From Polytrichum commune (taxonomy: Eukaryota > Streptophyta > Polytrichopsida > Polytrichales > Polytrichaceae): a stretch of 64,000 nt of DNA. Shown here piece by piece: positions 11,252 through 21,299 of this stretch. Every line of letters begins with the position of its first letter. Position 1 is the first letter of the stretch. Below the pieces are notes generated by a model. That model was not told the origin of the DNA. It worked only from the letters and a program-made list of their open reading frames with translations, and did no database searches. The stretch covers positions 28,954,001-29,018,000 of the forward strand of contig OX485803.1 in NCBI GenBank assembly GCA_950295325.1. Direction: 5' to 3'. A program made the position numbers and the translations under genes.

Positions 11252-12289
11252 TGGCTTCCATATAGAACACCATCTACTGTAATTTGTGCCTCATTTCCTA
11301 ATAAGATATGTTGTTTAATATATGTGGAGGGATCATCCAACAACAAAGTGATTGCTTAAATGGCTTCATATAATGTTGAACTCCACATATTAGTATTTGA
11401 TAGCTTCATATTTGTATACATGGTGCTTCTCTCATTTACTATCACTATATTCAATATTTGTAGACTTTATCTTGTCTCAACTAAATATATGAACAACAAC
11501 AACATTGTCTAATGTTTGGGTCGTCCTACCTAAACCATCTTCATATGAGTTCTTAATTGGGTTCTTCAGCAAAAACACCCGCTTCAATATATTTGTATCT
11601 CATAAATATGTAAACTTGTAAATAAGTATGTTAATGTTCCATCATGCTATAAATCAAACAACATCTTTGTTGCTTTTCGCAAACAACAATGATATTAAGT
11701 TGTCAACACTTAATATTGCATAATTCCATATTATAATGAATGACACTACATAAACTTGTATAATTAGATTTAGTTCAATGGTATGTGTTAACGGATCCAT
11801 CGTAGGCTATAGCATTGTCCTTTACCAACAACCTTCATAGATAATTACAATATATAACTCGAAACCATTCATTGTGTAAATGGTTACCATAGTTATATTA
11901 TTCCATTATGTAATTGCCTACGAGGATTGCAATATAATTATTAAATACTCCTCTTAGTCTAGTATCTATCATTCTCGATTCATGCATATGTGTAGATTAC
12001 TAAAATTACAAAACCAATACAGTTTCATTATTTGATATTAGCAAATCCATCGGGGGACCATTAAATTAAAAACCTTAGGCTATAAAGGTTTTTTAGTATC
12101 CTCAAGGATGGTATGGGATAGGTGGCTAAAGGATACCCACCTGCGAGGCCTATCGACCGTCGATGGGCCTGGGGCTCTCCAATGGCTCAGATTGTGTATT
12201 CGTTTGGGCCATGGAGCGCCCCATGACACGTGGCGGCCATGAGCCGAACGGACACGAAAGGCGCCGGCCCGAATGGGTCCCGCCCTTGA

Positions 12290-12540
12290 GTGACCTTCCC
12301 CCTTTCACTCTCCCCTCCGCACTTTCTCCTTCTCTCTCCTCCGCTCCAAGCTCCTCCTCCTTTGTACGTTCCTCATACTTTCTGGAGGCACCGCCGCTCT
12401 TGAAAGCGCCGCCTCCTCCCTTGCATTCTCTCTCTCCTTGTCGAACTCGCATTCCCTCTCTCCTTCCCTCTTCATCATTATCTCATTGTCTCTTTCACTC
12501 CTCCTCTTCTTTTGATCTATTTTGTTGTTCATTGAGTGCG
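12290..12540 (+). promoter_or_regulatory. CT-rich leader region, probable 5' UTR/promoter of the ParB-like gene
   Basis: A strongly pyrimidine-rich plus strand (tctctctcctt, tccctctctcctt) is a texture common in plant 5' leaders. A possible leader intron would run from a donor near 12982 (aag/gtgatt) to the acceptor ttgcag at 13816-13821, directly before the proposed ATG. The palindrome cluster at 13168-13797 would lie inside that intron. The transcription start is not resolved. Confidence 0.35.
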
Positions 12541-13167
12541 CATTGACCGAGTTCTGAGTGTAGTATGAGTTTAGGGTTTGTTTTTGTATTAAAGTCTATA
12601 CATTTTAGCCATTTCAGAACGTCTTTGTTGTTTTGGAGTGTGAGTGTTGTTTCAAAGTGGTTGTGTCAGTTCCTCCTGGTCTTAGAAACATTCATGTGTG
12701 AGTGTAGAGTGATTTCGGAATTAGAATGATTGTTCGAAAATCAGTGTGCATGTGTGGCCTTCAGATAGCTTTTTTGTTCATGTTTGTAAACACTTGTTAC
12801 ATTCAGAGTGAATGTTTGTGAGGGATTGTTTAATTCTGAGTGAATGTTTGTGAAAGCTTCTTCAATTCAGAGTGAATGTTTGTGAGGCGTTCTTAGTTTT
12901 CTGATATCCAATCCTTTCTAGAATCAGCTTCCAAGACTAGCTTGTTAGAACTGCTTCCAACAGCAGCTTGTTGTGTAGTTTGCAAAGCAAGGTGATTTCT
13001 TCAACTTCTTTATGTGTGTCAATTTCTTTAGAGTTTCGCAGCATCTACAATGCATAAGCATTGTATATGCTGCGTAAACACATTATAAAGGTCTCTGGAA
13101 TCAAAAGTGTTTCGAGAGACGACCCAAACTTCAATTTGAAACCCTAAAACACTAAACTCTGCAGCTG

Positions 13168-13797
13168 GTTTGGATCGTTCGACCCAAACTCTAAAGATGG
13201 TTTGGGTCGTGGGCGCCAATCCATCTGCAGAGTTTGGGTCGCTCGACCCAAACCATAAGCATTGTTTGGGTCTAGGGTTTAGCCAAACTCCGCATCAAAT
13301 GTTCATTTATAATTAATTTAATCATCATCTTGGGTGAATATCTAACCCTATCGACCCAATCCATCTGCAGAGTTTGGGTCGTTCGACCCAAACAGCACAT
13401 GAAATGGTAATTCATAATTTAGGTAATCATCATCTTGGGTATGATCTAAGGCCATAGCCGATCATTCCATACCGCTACAAAGTTTGGGTCGAACGACCCA
13501 AACTCTGCGTAAATTTTTACTGCTTACGAACAATACTTACACTTATAAACAACAACTCAAACACCCAAGCAATAATGAAATGACCCACAACTAGAACAGT
13601 AGCTCGTGATGATTGTTGTATCCATGAACTTAAAGATTGGTTTTCGTAGCCAAATAATATATTATTCATTAGCCATTGTAGGCACAGGTTTGGGTCGTTC
13701 GACCCAAACCTGTGAAAAGTAACCCCATATATAAATGTTACTAAACCCAGACATAAGCCTATATGATTTGAAAGAGTTTGGGTCGCCCGACCGAAAC
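13168..13797. repeat. Palindrome array 2 (six copies plus half sites) in the leader of the ParB-like gene
   Basis: Six copies, at about 13168, 13231, 13372, 13482, 13688 and 13776, have centres TT, CT, TT, AA, TT and CC. Two carry a single arm change (TTTGGATCG at 13168; ACCGAAAC at 13776). Single arms without a partner occur near 13120, 13200 and 13264. Unlike arrays 1, 3 and 4 the spacing is irregular and the intervening sequence is not repeated. Confidence 0.9.
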
Positions 13798-13821
13798 TAA
13801 CATATGTATTTCTACTTGCAG

Positions 13822-15150
13822 ATGCCCCCCAAGAAAAGACCTGGAGAACAATGGTTCAAGCCGGCACCAGACGTGATCTGGCAGGAGCACGAAACTCCTA
13901 AAAACCAATCCTACGTAGCAAAAGAAGACATTGTAATTGCATGGTCCTTTCTTGTAGTAAAGGCAGCTCAATTCAAAATCCTCCTTGTTTTGAAGGTTGG
14001 CACGGAGGAGCAACACACATGGGATGCTTTGACGGGATGGGAGGTGGCATCAGTTCATGCTCTAGGAGAGCACGTTGACGTCATCCTGGAAAACTCTTCT
14101 CTGGAAAATGTGCACATGTTCATGCATGAGCAAGCCGAGCCATTCGATCCGGTATACGTGAAGGAATCCTGCGCTGAGCCAGACATTGTTAAACCGGATA
14201 CAATCTTCATAGATGCGATCATTTCAAACACGAAGGTTGCAACCAGGTTCACTAAACTTAAGCAGGCAATCAACGCAATAAACAAGACCCAGCAAAGCAA
14301 GTCAAAATCTCAACAAGCTGTGAGGCGCAAGGGGACTGCTGAAGAGGGCGCAGGGTCGTCAAGACCTCAAACAGTGAGGAAGCCCCGACCGGTTCCAGCT
14401 GACTCGAGGAGAACAACACCTACGGCAACTCCTGCTGATAGTGAAACACCGACGCCATCACAAAGCCGGCAGACGACACCATCTAAGAGGCCGAGAGAGT
14501 CAGTATCTGCCATGACAGATGAGCCTGTTTCACCGGAGCTACGTATGCCCAAGCCCGGGGAAGGAGTGGAGCCATCGGAGATCCAGAAAATACTCAACAA
14601 TTTCGACACCAAGTGTTTACATTGTTTTTTCATGGGCAGAGAATTCAAGTTTGATGTCAACATCGCACAATGCCACCTAGCGCCACCAGAGAAGTGCGTT
14701 CGGGCAAAGGAAGATGCGTATGTTGATTGGTTAATCGCCCAGATGGTGAGCGACCAGTTTAAACATGATAGGCAGACTATTGTTGTCATGCCTCAGGGAC
14801 ACAAAAGAATGCCTACACCGGATATGTGGCCTTCTATAGAGAAAGGCGATTTTTGGCTGATTGACGGTCAGCACAGTGTTGAAGCTTCAAAGAAACTTCA
14901 ACTGATGACGGAGTGGAATGATCCTAATGGTCTAAAGGAAAAATTGAAGGTATGGAAGGCATTGGTCGTGTGGTCGGACGACGAAACCCGGCTGAGCGAT
15001 ATCTCCCGCTATTTCAACATGAATAACAAGAAGCGGGCATATCAAGCTTCTTGGATTAGGAACATCATGGCATCGCGGGATGTGTGGGAGTTCTACGGCC
15101 GGCCTCCCAAGGAAAGGGAGAATGCAAAAGACAAGAATCCAAAGTGGGAG
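13822..15150 (+). pseudogene. Composite gene, exon 1: ParB-like DGQH-motif domain
   Basis: The ATG at 13822 follows a splice-acceptor-like ttgcag, and the exon ends at a GTGAGC donor after 443 codons in phase 0. Residues 1-150 are of unknown fold. About 155-260 is a Ser/Thr/Pro/Arg-rich linker. About 265-440 carries a segment with FWLIDGQHSVEASKKL (Asp at residue 348), followed by SRYFNMNNKKRAYQASW. ParB/DndB-type domains typically show a hydrophobic strand, DGQHR and a following helix; here Arg is replaced by Ser. In bacteria and phages ParB-like domains are often joined to DNA methylases, and the next exon looks methylase-like. I infer DNA binding or modification, probably for a mobile element. 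The gene as a whole carries stops downstream. Confidence 0.6.
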
Positions 15151-15173
15151 GTGAGCATTGTTTCTCAAACAGA

Positions 15174-15395
15174 GTTTGGGTCGCTCGACCCAAACTTTGT
15201 GTTTCTTCATACAGTTTGGGTCGCTCGACCCAAACTTTGGGTTTCTTCATACAGTTTGGGTCGCTCGACCCAAACTTTGCGTTTCTTCATACAGTTTGGG
15301 TCGCTCGACCCAAACCTTGTGTTTCTTTATACAGTTTGGGTCGCTCGACCCAAACCTTGTGTTTCTTCATACAGTTTGGGTCGCTCGACCCAAAC
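15174..15395. repeat. Palindrome array 3 (six copies) inside intron 1
   Basis: Six copies, all with centre CT, recur every 39-41 bp with the same linker (a t/g-rich piece, then tttcttcatacag). The linker ends in a pyrimidine tract plus CAG, so every unit brings a splice-acceptor-like sequence directly before the palindrome. The actual acceptor used is inferred to be ttgtgcag at 15501-15503, because only it continues the frame in phase 0. Confidence 0.95.
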
Positions 15396-15503
15396 CTTGT
15401 GTTTTAGTTTGTGTTTGTCTACGCAGTTTGTTGTTCATCATTTTTCTTCTTTGTTTGGAAACAACATATTGAGAATTAACACGCATTCTATGCTCTTGTG
15501 CAG

Positions 15504-16835
15504 CTTTTCAAATACCAAATGATAAACAAGTTCTCCTCAATTAACAATTCAAGTCACAAGCAAAAGAAGTACAATGAGCTAAGAGGAGAGATCTACTTGA
15601 TTACATCATCCGACATGGTTTGGCAGAAGTGGAAGACAGTGTTTGAGAAACACGAGACAGGGGATCTCATGGATCCTGACACATGCAACCTCTTCAACTC
15701 GTCCTCTCGATTCAAGGCGATGAAGCCTCTCATGAGAGAATTCTTTAGAAGTCTGCAGGGTCTTTCGGAGGCGGAAATGGGGAAGGCGGCAACGCACATC
15801 TTGCACAACAACCCGACCCCTAAGAGATTTTGGGTGTACCCCAAAATAGTCTTCACCAAGCCGAAATCCTTTGTTCCTTCATGCTACACAATGAAGGAAT
15901 GGGCGGAGAATAGGAAGAAGAAAACAACGATCGTCCCGGAGCTGCAGAAGCTAATCCCGGAAAAGAACATTTTTGTCGATGACGAGGTGAACGAGGTGAA
16001 CTGGAGAGCGTTCAAGGCTGAATACAACTTCACTATTGCATCCATGGCAGCTCTGATCAGGGAGGCAGGAGAAGACTTCCTAAAGTCAAAACTGGTGAAG
16101 GGTGGGAAGAACCTGGCTCTTCCAGAACACTCGACGCGTGCCTTCTCAAACTTTATAAAGGAGAAGAAGATTGTAAGTTTTGAGGGGGATGCGCATTTCA
16201 ACCTTGTCACTTTTGACCCTATTAAAATCCAGGGATGGCCCGGCCTTGATTCCAAGAAAGAAATACGAGTAAGAGCAGCGGACCGGTTCCCCTTTGGTAT
16301 AATAGACTTCCGGAGCATTCCTGGGAGTACGTTTGAGGGCATAATGGGTACACCCTTCTACGAGCCCTTCATGTCGAAGTTCGTGGAGTATGCAAGCCCT
16401 AAGCTTAGGGAGGTCGATATGTGGCTGTGAATAGTAGAGGATAGGAGAGCAGAGCAGGTGTATGAAATTGTGAGGAAATTGCAGCCTGAGTATGCGGTGT
16501 CTAAGTCTCACTACATTGTTGCACCGGCGGAGGGGGTGTACACGACACTAAAGGACAAGAAAACCAAAGTCATGAATTTGTTGTGCTTGTACTTTGTGTT
16601 CAAAGCAACCTTGCTGAAGGTGGAGAACCACCCCATAACCCGGATGCAGAAACTATTCCAAGTTCCAGAAGGCCTGGGCGCAAGTAAGTCCCTCTACGAC
16701 GAGGCAAAATATGCCATATACCATTCGGACGAGTTGCGGATGGAATTCTATCTCCGAATAATGAGGGCCTTGACGAGAAGAGGGGACTGTATATTCAACG
16801 TCTTCGGCGGCACCAAGCCCGTCTTCGCTGGCATG
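15504..16835 (+). pseudogene. Composite gene, exon 2: degenerate DNA-methylase-like domain, with a TGA stop
   Basis: The exon is 444 codons, phase 0 at both ends (acceptor ttgtgcag, donor GTAAGC). Near its middle is FGIIDFRSIPG followed by EPFMSKFVEYASPKLRE. This has the look of motif IV and the next helix of a beta-class (permuted) DNA methylase, but the catalytic DPPY-type tetrapeptide is not there. At the 3' end, CIFNVFGGTKPVFAGM resembles the SAM-binding motif I of the same class and continues across the splice as MLGLNVYSYVDLND. The order motif IV then motif I fits permuted N6/N4 methylases. A TGA at 16428-16430 interrupts the frame (MWL-stop-IVEDRRAEQ), and the same frame then stays open. 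A CGA-to-TGA change is the simplest explanation. Probably catalytically inactive. Confidence 0.55.
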
Positions 16836-16864
16836 GTAAGCTCCTTACCATAATTGTTTTCATA

Positions 16865-17030
16865 GTTTGGGTCGAGCGACCCAAACTAACACCGATGCTA
16901 GTTTGGGTCGCTCGACCCAAACTAACACCGATGCTAGTTTGGGTCGCTCGACCCAAACTAACACCGATGCTAGTTTGGGTCGCTCGACCCAAACTAACAC
17001 CGATGCTAGTTTGGGTCGCTCGACCCAAAC
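16865..17030. repeat. Palindrome array 4 (five copies) inside intron 2
   Basis: Five copies repeat every 36 bp with the linker taacaccgatgcta. The first has centre AG and the other four CT. The intron runs from the GTAAGC donor at 16836 to ttctgcag ending at 17129 and joins codons in phase 0. Confidence 0.95.
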
Positions 17031-17129
17031 TATAACCTTTGCAATTGATATTAGGTCTTGTATGTACTTCCCCTTTTCGGTGGAATCACATGTTATGCCA
17101 TATAATAACATCTGGTGGGATTTCTGCAG

Positions 17130-18629
17130 ATGCTGGGGCTGAACGTGTACAGCTATGTAGACCTTAATGACATCCAATTCTACAAGGCCCAAAAATCATT
17201 GGCGAAGAAGATGGATATACTAGACTGGATCCCTGGGAGCTACGCCGAGGAGACTGTTGAAGGGGGTGAGAGCCCGCTGGATAAGGCGAGGCGTGTCAAC
17301 CCTGAAGAGTTGGCCATAAGGGTTCCAGTTGCTGTACCAGAGCCTCTGGTCCAAGTGCATCCAGGCACATCCTCTCGGCGACCGCGTGACGAGGAGGGGG
17401 AGGAGGAAGAGGAGGATGAGGAGGTGGAAGAGGAGGAAGAAGAGGCTAAAGTGGAGGGCGAGGTCGAAGAAGGGGGAACAGGTTTCACTCAGGAATCTGA
17501 AGCCCCTCAACGAAAGAAGGCAATGCGGGTAGCAACTCCACAAAGTAAGTTGGTGCCCGTCCTGACGGTTGATGATGCCCGCGACATGTACTCCAGGGAT
17601 GCGACTGCCGCGTTCAGGGAGAGGAGGAAACTAAAAGGCAAGAAACTCTATGGCGACTATGCCATCGAGGAGACAATTGCCATTAGCAGCGAAGACGAGG
17701 ACGACATGGAGCTCGCGAAACGGTTCAGGTCGGACCCTCCCTCTCCAGGTGCCTTCGCAGGGATGGTGAAGGTGAAGCCGGAAGTCCTCACCGTGCAAGA
17801 AGCCAACGAGAAGATGTTAAGGGACGAAGAACAACGCGTCCGCTTGCAAAAGGCCGCTGCTGAAGAACCCTCAGTGCGGAACGAAGTGGCAGAGCTAAGG
17901 GCTCTCTTATTGGAGCAAGAGCGACTGCGGGCATTGGCGCAACCTCCAACTAGTGCGGACTTGATCACGCAAGTGATTCGAGGCATGTGGGCGCAGGGTT
18001 TGGTGGTGGCTCCCCCGGGCTCATTTCCACACTTGCCCCCCGGCTTCCCTCCCTAGAACATTCCTCCGCAGCCCGTGCCGCAATCCTCCTTCAGCTTTCA
18101 GCACATGGTTCCCCCCCACGTCCGTCCGTATCCGCCGGTTCAACAAACGGATGACCCCAATATATGGCGCCTTCCCGGGTCTTCTAGACCTGTGACCCCC
18201 CCACCACTTCGGCCGCCCCTGGTGATCCCCCCGCCCCATCAGCAGGACGACCCCCACATGTTTGGGTCGTCCGACCCAAACCCGCCCCCCCTTACAGTGC
18301 AACAAGGCCAATCTCATGATGCACGAGAGTTTGGGTCGGCCGACCCAAACCCCGTTACCGCTCAGTCTTCAATGGACCAGCATGGGTCTGAAAGAGACAC
18401 ACCCATGCCTGATGTTGAAGGACCTCGAGGGCCTGGTGATACCTCTACTCCTATCCCAATCGATGAACCTATGCATGATGCACATGCGGAGGTTGGGTTA
18501 GGAGAAGGTCCTGACACTGAGCGCTTGCAGGAGAGGGGTGCTGACATCGTCGGAGAAGGCGGTGGCGAGAGAGAACGACAAGCGGAGGCGGTGGAGGCTT
18601 CCATGGCGTCCAGGCATGACCAGGGAGAG
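17130..18629 (+). pseudogene. Composite gene, exon 3: end of methylase-like domain, acidic and coiled-coil linker, Pro-rich part, with a TAG stop
   Basis: The exon is 500 codons, phase 0 at both ends. It starts with MLGLNVYSYVDLND, completing the methylase-like motif I region. Next come an acidic run (EEEEDEEVEEEEEE, codons from about 17391), a charged region, and a heptad-like coiled coil (EVAELRALLLEQERLRAL). The last third is very rich in Pro, Gln and His. A TAG at 18054-18056 lies in frame between GFPP and NIPPQPVPQ, so CAG-to-TAG is likely. Two copies of the palindrome are translated in this exon. The donor GTAATA at 18630 is followed by another palindrome in the intron. The low-complexity regions suggest flexible tethers between domains. 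Confidence 0.5.
18260..18350 (+). repeat. Two palindromes translated in frame
   Basis: Copies at 18260-18281 (centre TC) and 18329-18350 (centre GC) lie in the same reading frame of exon 3 and encode FGSSDPNP and FGSADPNP respectively. These centres occur nowhere else in the window, while the arms are unchanged. Confidence 0.9.
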
Positions 18630-18651
18630 GTAATACACTGAGACCTCCTCA

Positions 18652-18673
18652 GTTTGGGTCGCTCGACCCAAAC
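18652..18673. repeat. Single palindrome copy in intron 3
   Basis: A perfect copy with centre CT lies 23 bp after the proposed exon 3 donor. Further on the intron has a run of about 16 C residues (about 18764-18780). Confidence 0.9.
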
Positions 18674-19123
18674 TCCTGGTCTATTGTCTTGTTGCCGTGG
18701 TCGTGTCCCCCCTAGCTAGGAGGAACTGCCCCCACCCCGTCCATCCGCTCTCGCATCCCTTCAGCCCCCCCCCCCCCCCCGATGATCACTAACGTCGCCC
18801 GTCCCACGATTTTACTCGAACTTGGAGGCGTGCACACAATTTTGTAGATGTTGAATTAGGATAGTTTGAACGGATCGTTCAACGCGGCTTCGCACCCCTA
18901 GGCATTTTGTACATAGAGCATTGCAAACAATAAAATTATTAATTTGTGCCCTTATGTTTGTTTTCGTGTTCAAATGTATATTTTTTCCTCTTGCCCCCTC
19001 TTGCATTTGTATGGCCGCCTATGCATAGTGGTTCTTGTATTTTTCACAGAAAATATTGTATTCACTTTAAGTGGACATAGCATGACATAGTCTTCCCCCG
19101 CCTTATGTCGCTCGTCTCCACAG

Positions 19124-19936
19124 GGATCGGAGCATAGCGTCACGGCTCCCCGCCGGGCCTCTCCAAGAAGCGAGGAAGGTAGCGCGATGGTCCCCCCCAT
19201 TTTACCCGTTCCACCTTTGCCGCCTAAGACCCGGTTCCTGGTGTTAGACCTCAACGGGGTCCTCGTCCAATGCGTTCATTGCCCGAGGACCCCCACGGTG
19301 CCCTTTTGCAAGCCCGAGGACGCGAATTACGACGGGCCGCCCACGTTCATAAAGAGCAAGCTAGTTCACCTCCGCCCGTGGCTTCGGACCTTCCTCCAGA
19401 TCGCCCAACAACGATGGTGGGTGGTCGTGTGGAGCTCCATGAAGGCCGAGAACACCAATGCAGTCGTGGAGTTCATCTTCAAGGGCATCGAGCCCCCCTG
19501 CATGGTCCTAGCACAGGAAGCCTGTAGAATATTGTACACACCGGACGGCAAAGTCGTCAAAAAACCAAACAACCCCGCTTCCCCCCAATACCTCAAGGTC
19601 TTGAAGCCCATTTTTTGGGACCAGTGTCCGTCATTGATAGGTGTCCCCTACGACGTCCGTCCCACCCGGGAGAACACGCTCATGGTGGACGACAGCGCCG
19701 CAAAGAACATGTTGAACCCGACGGCCAACTTAATAGTTTGCCCTATGTGGACGGTCGAGAAGGTCCGGGACCGATTTTTGTTAGACCTTAGTAAATACCT
19801 CCAGGCGCTCAGGGGAAGCGGACTACCTGTAAACAATTTTGTTAGGAATAATCCGATAGGCGAGAGATACTTGGATCCACGAGACCATTTGTACAGAGAG
19901 TTGTTCTCTCACGCGAAATTTAACAAGCTCATTTGA
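19124..19936 (+). CDS. Composite gene, exon 4: FCP1/NIF-type HAD phosphatase domain
   Basis: The acceptor tccacag at 19117-19123 continues the exon 3 frame in phase 0 (QGE / GSEHSVTAPRR) into an uninterrupted frame ending TGA 19934-19936 (about 271 codons). An internal ATG at 19187 could start it as a separate gene. HAD motifs visible are FLVLDLNGVLVQ (motif I, second Asp replaced by Asn as in some plant NIF-like proteins), WWVVVWSSM (motif II with Ser), FWDQ near a preceding Lys, and NTLMVDDSAAKN (DD of the last motif). The family removes phosphate from proteins, classically the RNA polymerase II C-terminal domain. Whether this copy is active is unknown because the motif I Asn is not the usual DxDx(T/V). 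Confidence 0.7.
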   Translation, partial: GSEHSVTAPRRASPRSEEGSAMVPPILPVPPLPPKTRFLVLDLNGVLVQCVHCPRTPTVPFCKPEDANYDGPPTFIKSKLVHLRPWLRTFLQIAQQRWWVVVWSSMKAENTNAVVEFIFKGIEPPCMVLAQEACRILYTPDGKVVKKPNNPASPQYLKVLKPIFWDQCPSLIGVPYDVRPTRENTLMVDDSAAKNMLNPTANLIVCPMWTVEKVRDRFLLDLSKYLQALRGSGLPVNNFVRNNPIGERYLDPRDHLYRELFSHAKFNKLI

Positions 19937-19940
19937 GGCA

Positions 19941-19942
<2 letters not shown>

Positions 19943-19982
<40 letters not shown>
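19943..19982. repeat. (GT)n microsatellite
   Basis: About 18 GT repeats directly follow the stop codon of the phosphatase exon, ending in GCGCGC. It lies either in a 3' UTR or in an intron before the next exons. Confidence 0.95.
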
Positions 19983-19984
<2 letters not shown>

Positions 19985-20087
19985 CCGCCCACTTTGTGTA
20001 ATATATGCTTCATATGTATCTTGATTTTCACGTGCTCTAGCAAACCCTCTTCCTTTGGGTTTTGTTTCGTTTCATTTTTTGCGCCAG

Positions 20088-20894
20088 CGTTTGGAGCCCT
20101 CGATTGACATTGTCAGCGAGTCAGACTTGGGGAGCTTCTTCTACGAGACCGTTTATGACGCCGCGTCAACCATTGACTACTCCAAGGAGCCTATTGACGC
20201 CGGCGTCGTCGATAGCCCCCCACCCAAGCAAATCTTACGGCGATCTCCATCCCCGTCGCCGCTCAAGGGCATAAATCGCAAATGCATCCGGACATCCCCC
20301 TCTCGGCCCGGCGGAAGTATTACACCTCAACGGCGGTTGCGGATGGACGCACGGCCAACGAAGAGTGGAACCCTTCCTATTCCTTTGCGGGACGCCTTGC
20401 CCCTCCTTGCCAACTCCGATGGGAACGCCCCCGGTGACAAGGTGAACCCCCCCCCCCTCTCTAAAACATGGTTAACCGCGCATTACAATCATTTTGCACT
20501 TAAAAAATGATCGTGTGACACGTTTGGGTCTTCCTCCCTAAACTAACACATGTGGTCTTGCAATGACGCGTTGCAGGTTGCTCCCACCCGTAAACCTATG
20601 CGGTCTAGTGCGTCCATCGAGTTCGAGCGTATGTACGCCATGACCAGAAATGCGAGACAATCCACTTCATCGTATTCGAATTCTTCGACGTATATTTCGG
20701 GCGGCCGACGGACTCCAAAATGTCTTATGGATGGCGGTCACCCCAAGAATGGCTATAGTCGCGGGGCGGAGATTTTCAGGAATGTTGAAGCAATGCGAGC
20801 AAAAGAAGCCGCAGCAAAAGAAAAAGAGGCAAAAGAAAAAGAGGCAAAAGAAAAAAAAGCAAAAGAAAAAGAGGCAATCTCCGAGGCTAGATAG
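20088..20894 (+). CDS. Two further exons, probable 3' part of the composite gene or a separate small gene
   Basis: Exon 20088-20441 begins after ttgcgccag and ends at GTGAAC. Exon 20577-20894 begins after gttgcag and ends at TAG. Both junctions are phase 0. The first encodes a piece with DIVSESDLGSFFYETVYDAA and then a Ser/Pro/Arg-rich tail (RRSPSPSPLK). The second has SIEFERMYAMTRNARQ and ends in a 5-residue repeat (AKEKE, four or five times, from a 15-bp DNA repeat). No domain is recognised. I could not find a donor that links them cleanly to the phosphatase exon, so membership of the same gene is inference from strand, distance and phase. Confidence 0.4.
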
Positions 20895-21290
20895 GCCATA
20901 GTAGGCGTAGGGTTTTGGGCCATAGGCAACATCATTTTGGGTCGCACTATCCAATGTATGTGTGGTGTTAGCATGCTATGCATTTTACATGCCATACTTT
21001 GTATGTTTTTTTTGCAATAATATAAGTGTCACATGATTTCCCCTTCAATATGGTCCAAGGTTTGGATTGCCCTAACTAAACCATCACAAATATGAGTTTG
21101 GAATATTTTGTATGTTATATTATATTGGTTCACATAGTTCCCCTTCAATATGGTCTAAGGGTTTGGAGTGCCCTACCTAAAACATATTCATACAAGATCT
21201 CATATTTTGTGTGTGATAATATGAATGTTTTAAGATTTCCCCTTCAATTTGGCCTAAGGTTTGGATTGCTCATCCTAAACAATCCCAAAT
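20522..21290. repeat. Degenerate relatives of the palindrome
   Basis: Four sites keep one recognisable arm and a weakened partner: gtttgggtcttcctccctaaac (20522), ggtttggattgccctaactaaacc (about 21059), gggtttggagtgccctacctaaaa (about 21160) and ggtttggattgctcatcctaaac (about 21258). They recur about 100 bp apart with shared flanks (ttccccttcaatatggtct), so an older repeat is decaying here. Confidence 0.6.
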
Positions 21291-21299
21291 ATGAGTTAT

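Larger units (their letters stand above)
8761..12280. other. AT-rich intergenic DNA with small repeats and a transposon
   Basis: No protein gene is seen. The stretch holds the TAGG/CCTA-rich block (about 9240-9960), a tRNA-like fold on the minus strand, interstitial telomere repeats, a 549-bp hAT-type element and one decayed copy of the palindrome (gtttgggtcgtcctacctaaa, about 11515), all listed separately where supported. The rest is AT-rich DNA without recognisable structure. Confidence 0.5.

Noticed and set aside
15174-17030. Regular 36-40 bp arrays resembling a CRISPR
   Set aside because: The spacers are identical linkers rather than unique sequences, the arrays are in plant introns and no cas genes are present.
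17240-17488. Minus-strand Ser-rich frame
   Set aside because: It is the complement of the Glu-rich coding run of exon 3.
13822-18629. Recoding of TGA/TAG as sense codons
   Set aside because: Two isolated stops of the C-to-T kind in a transposon-rich locus are explained by decay, and other genes here use TGA and TAG as normal stops.
20667-20995. Minus-strand Phe/Cys- and Ala/Ser-rich frames
   Set aside because: They are complements of the 15-bp AKEKE coding repeat.
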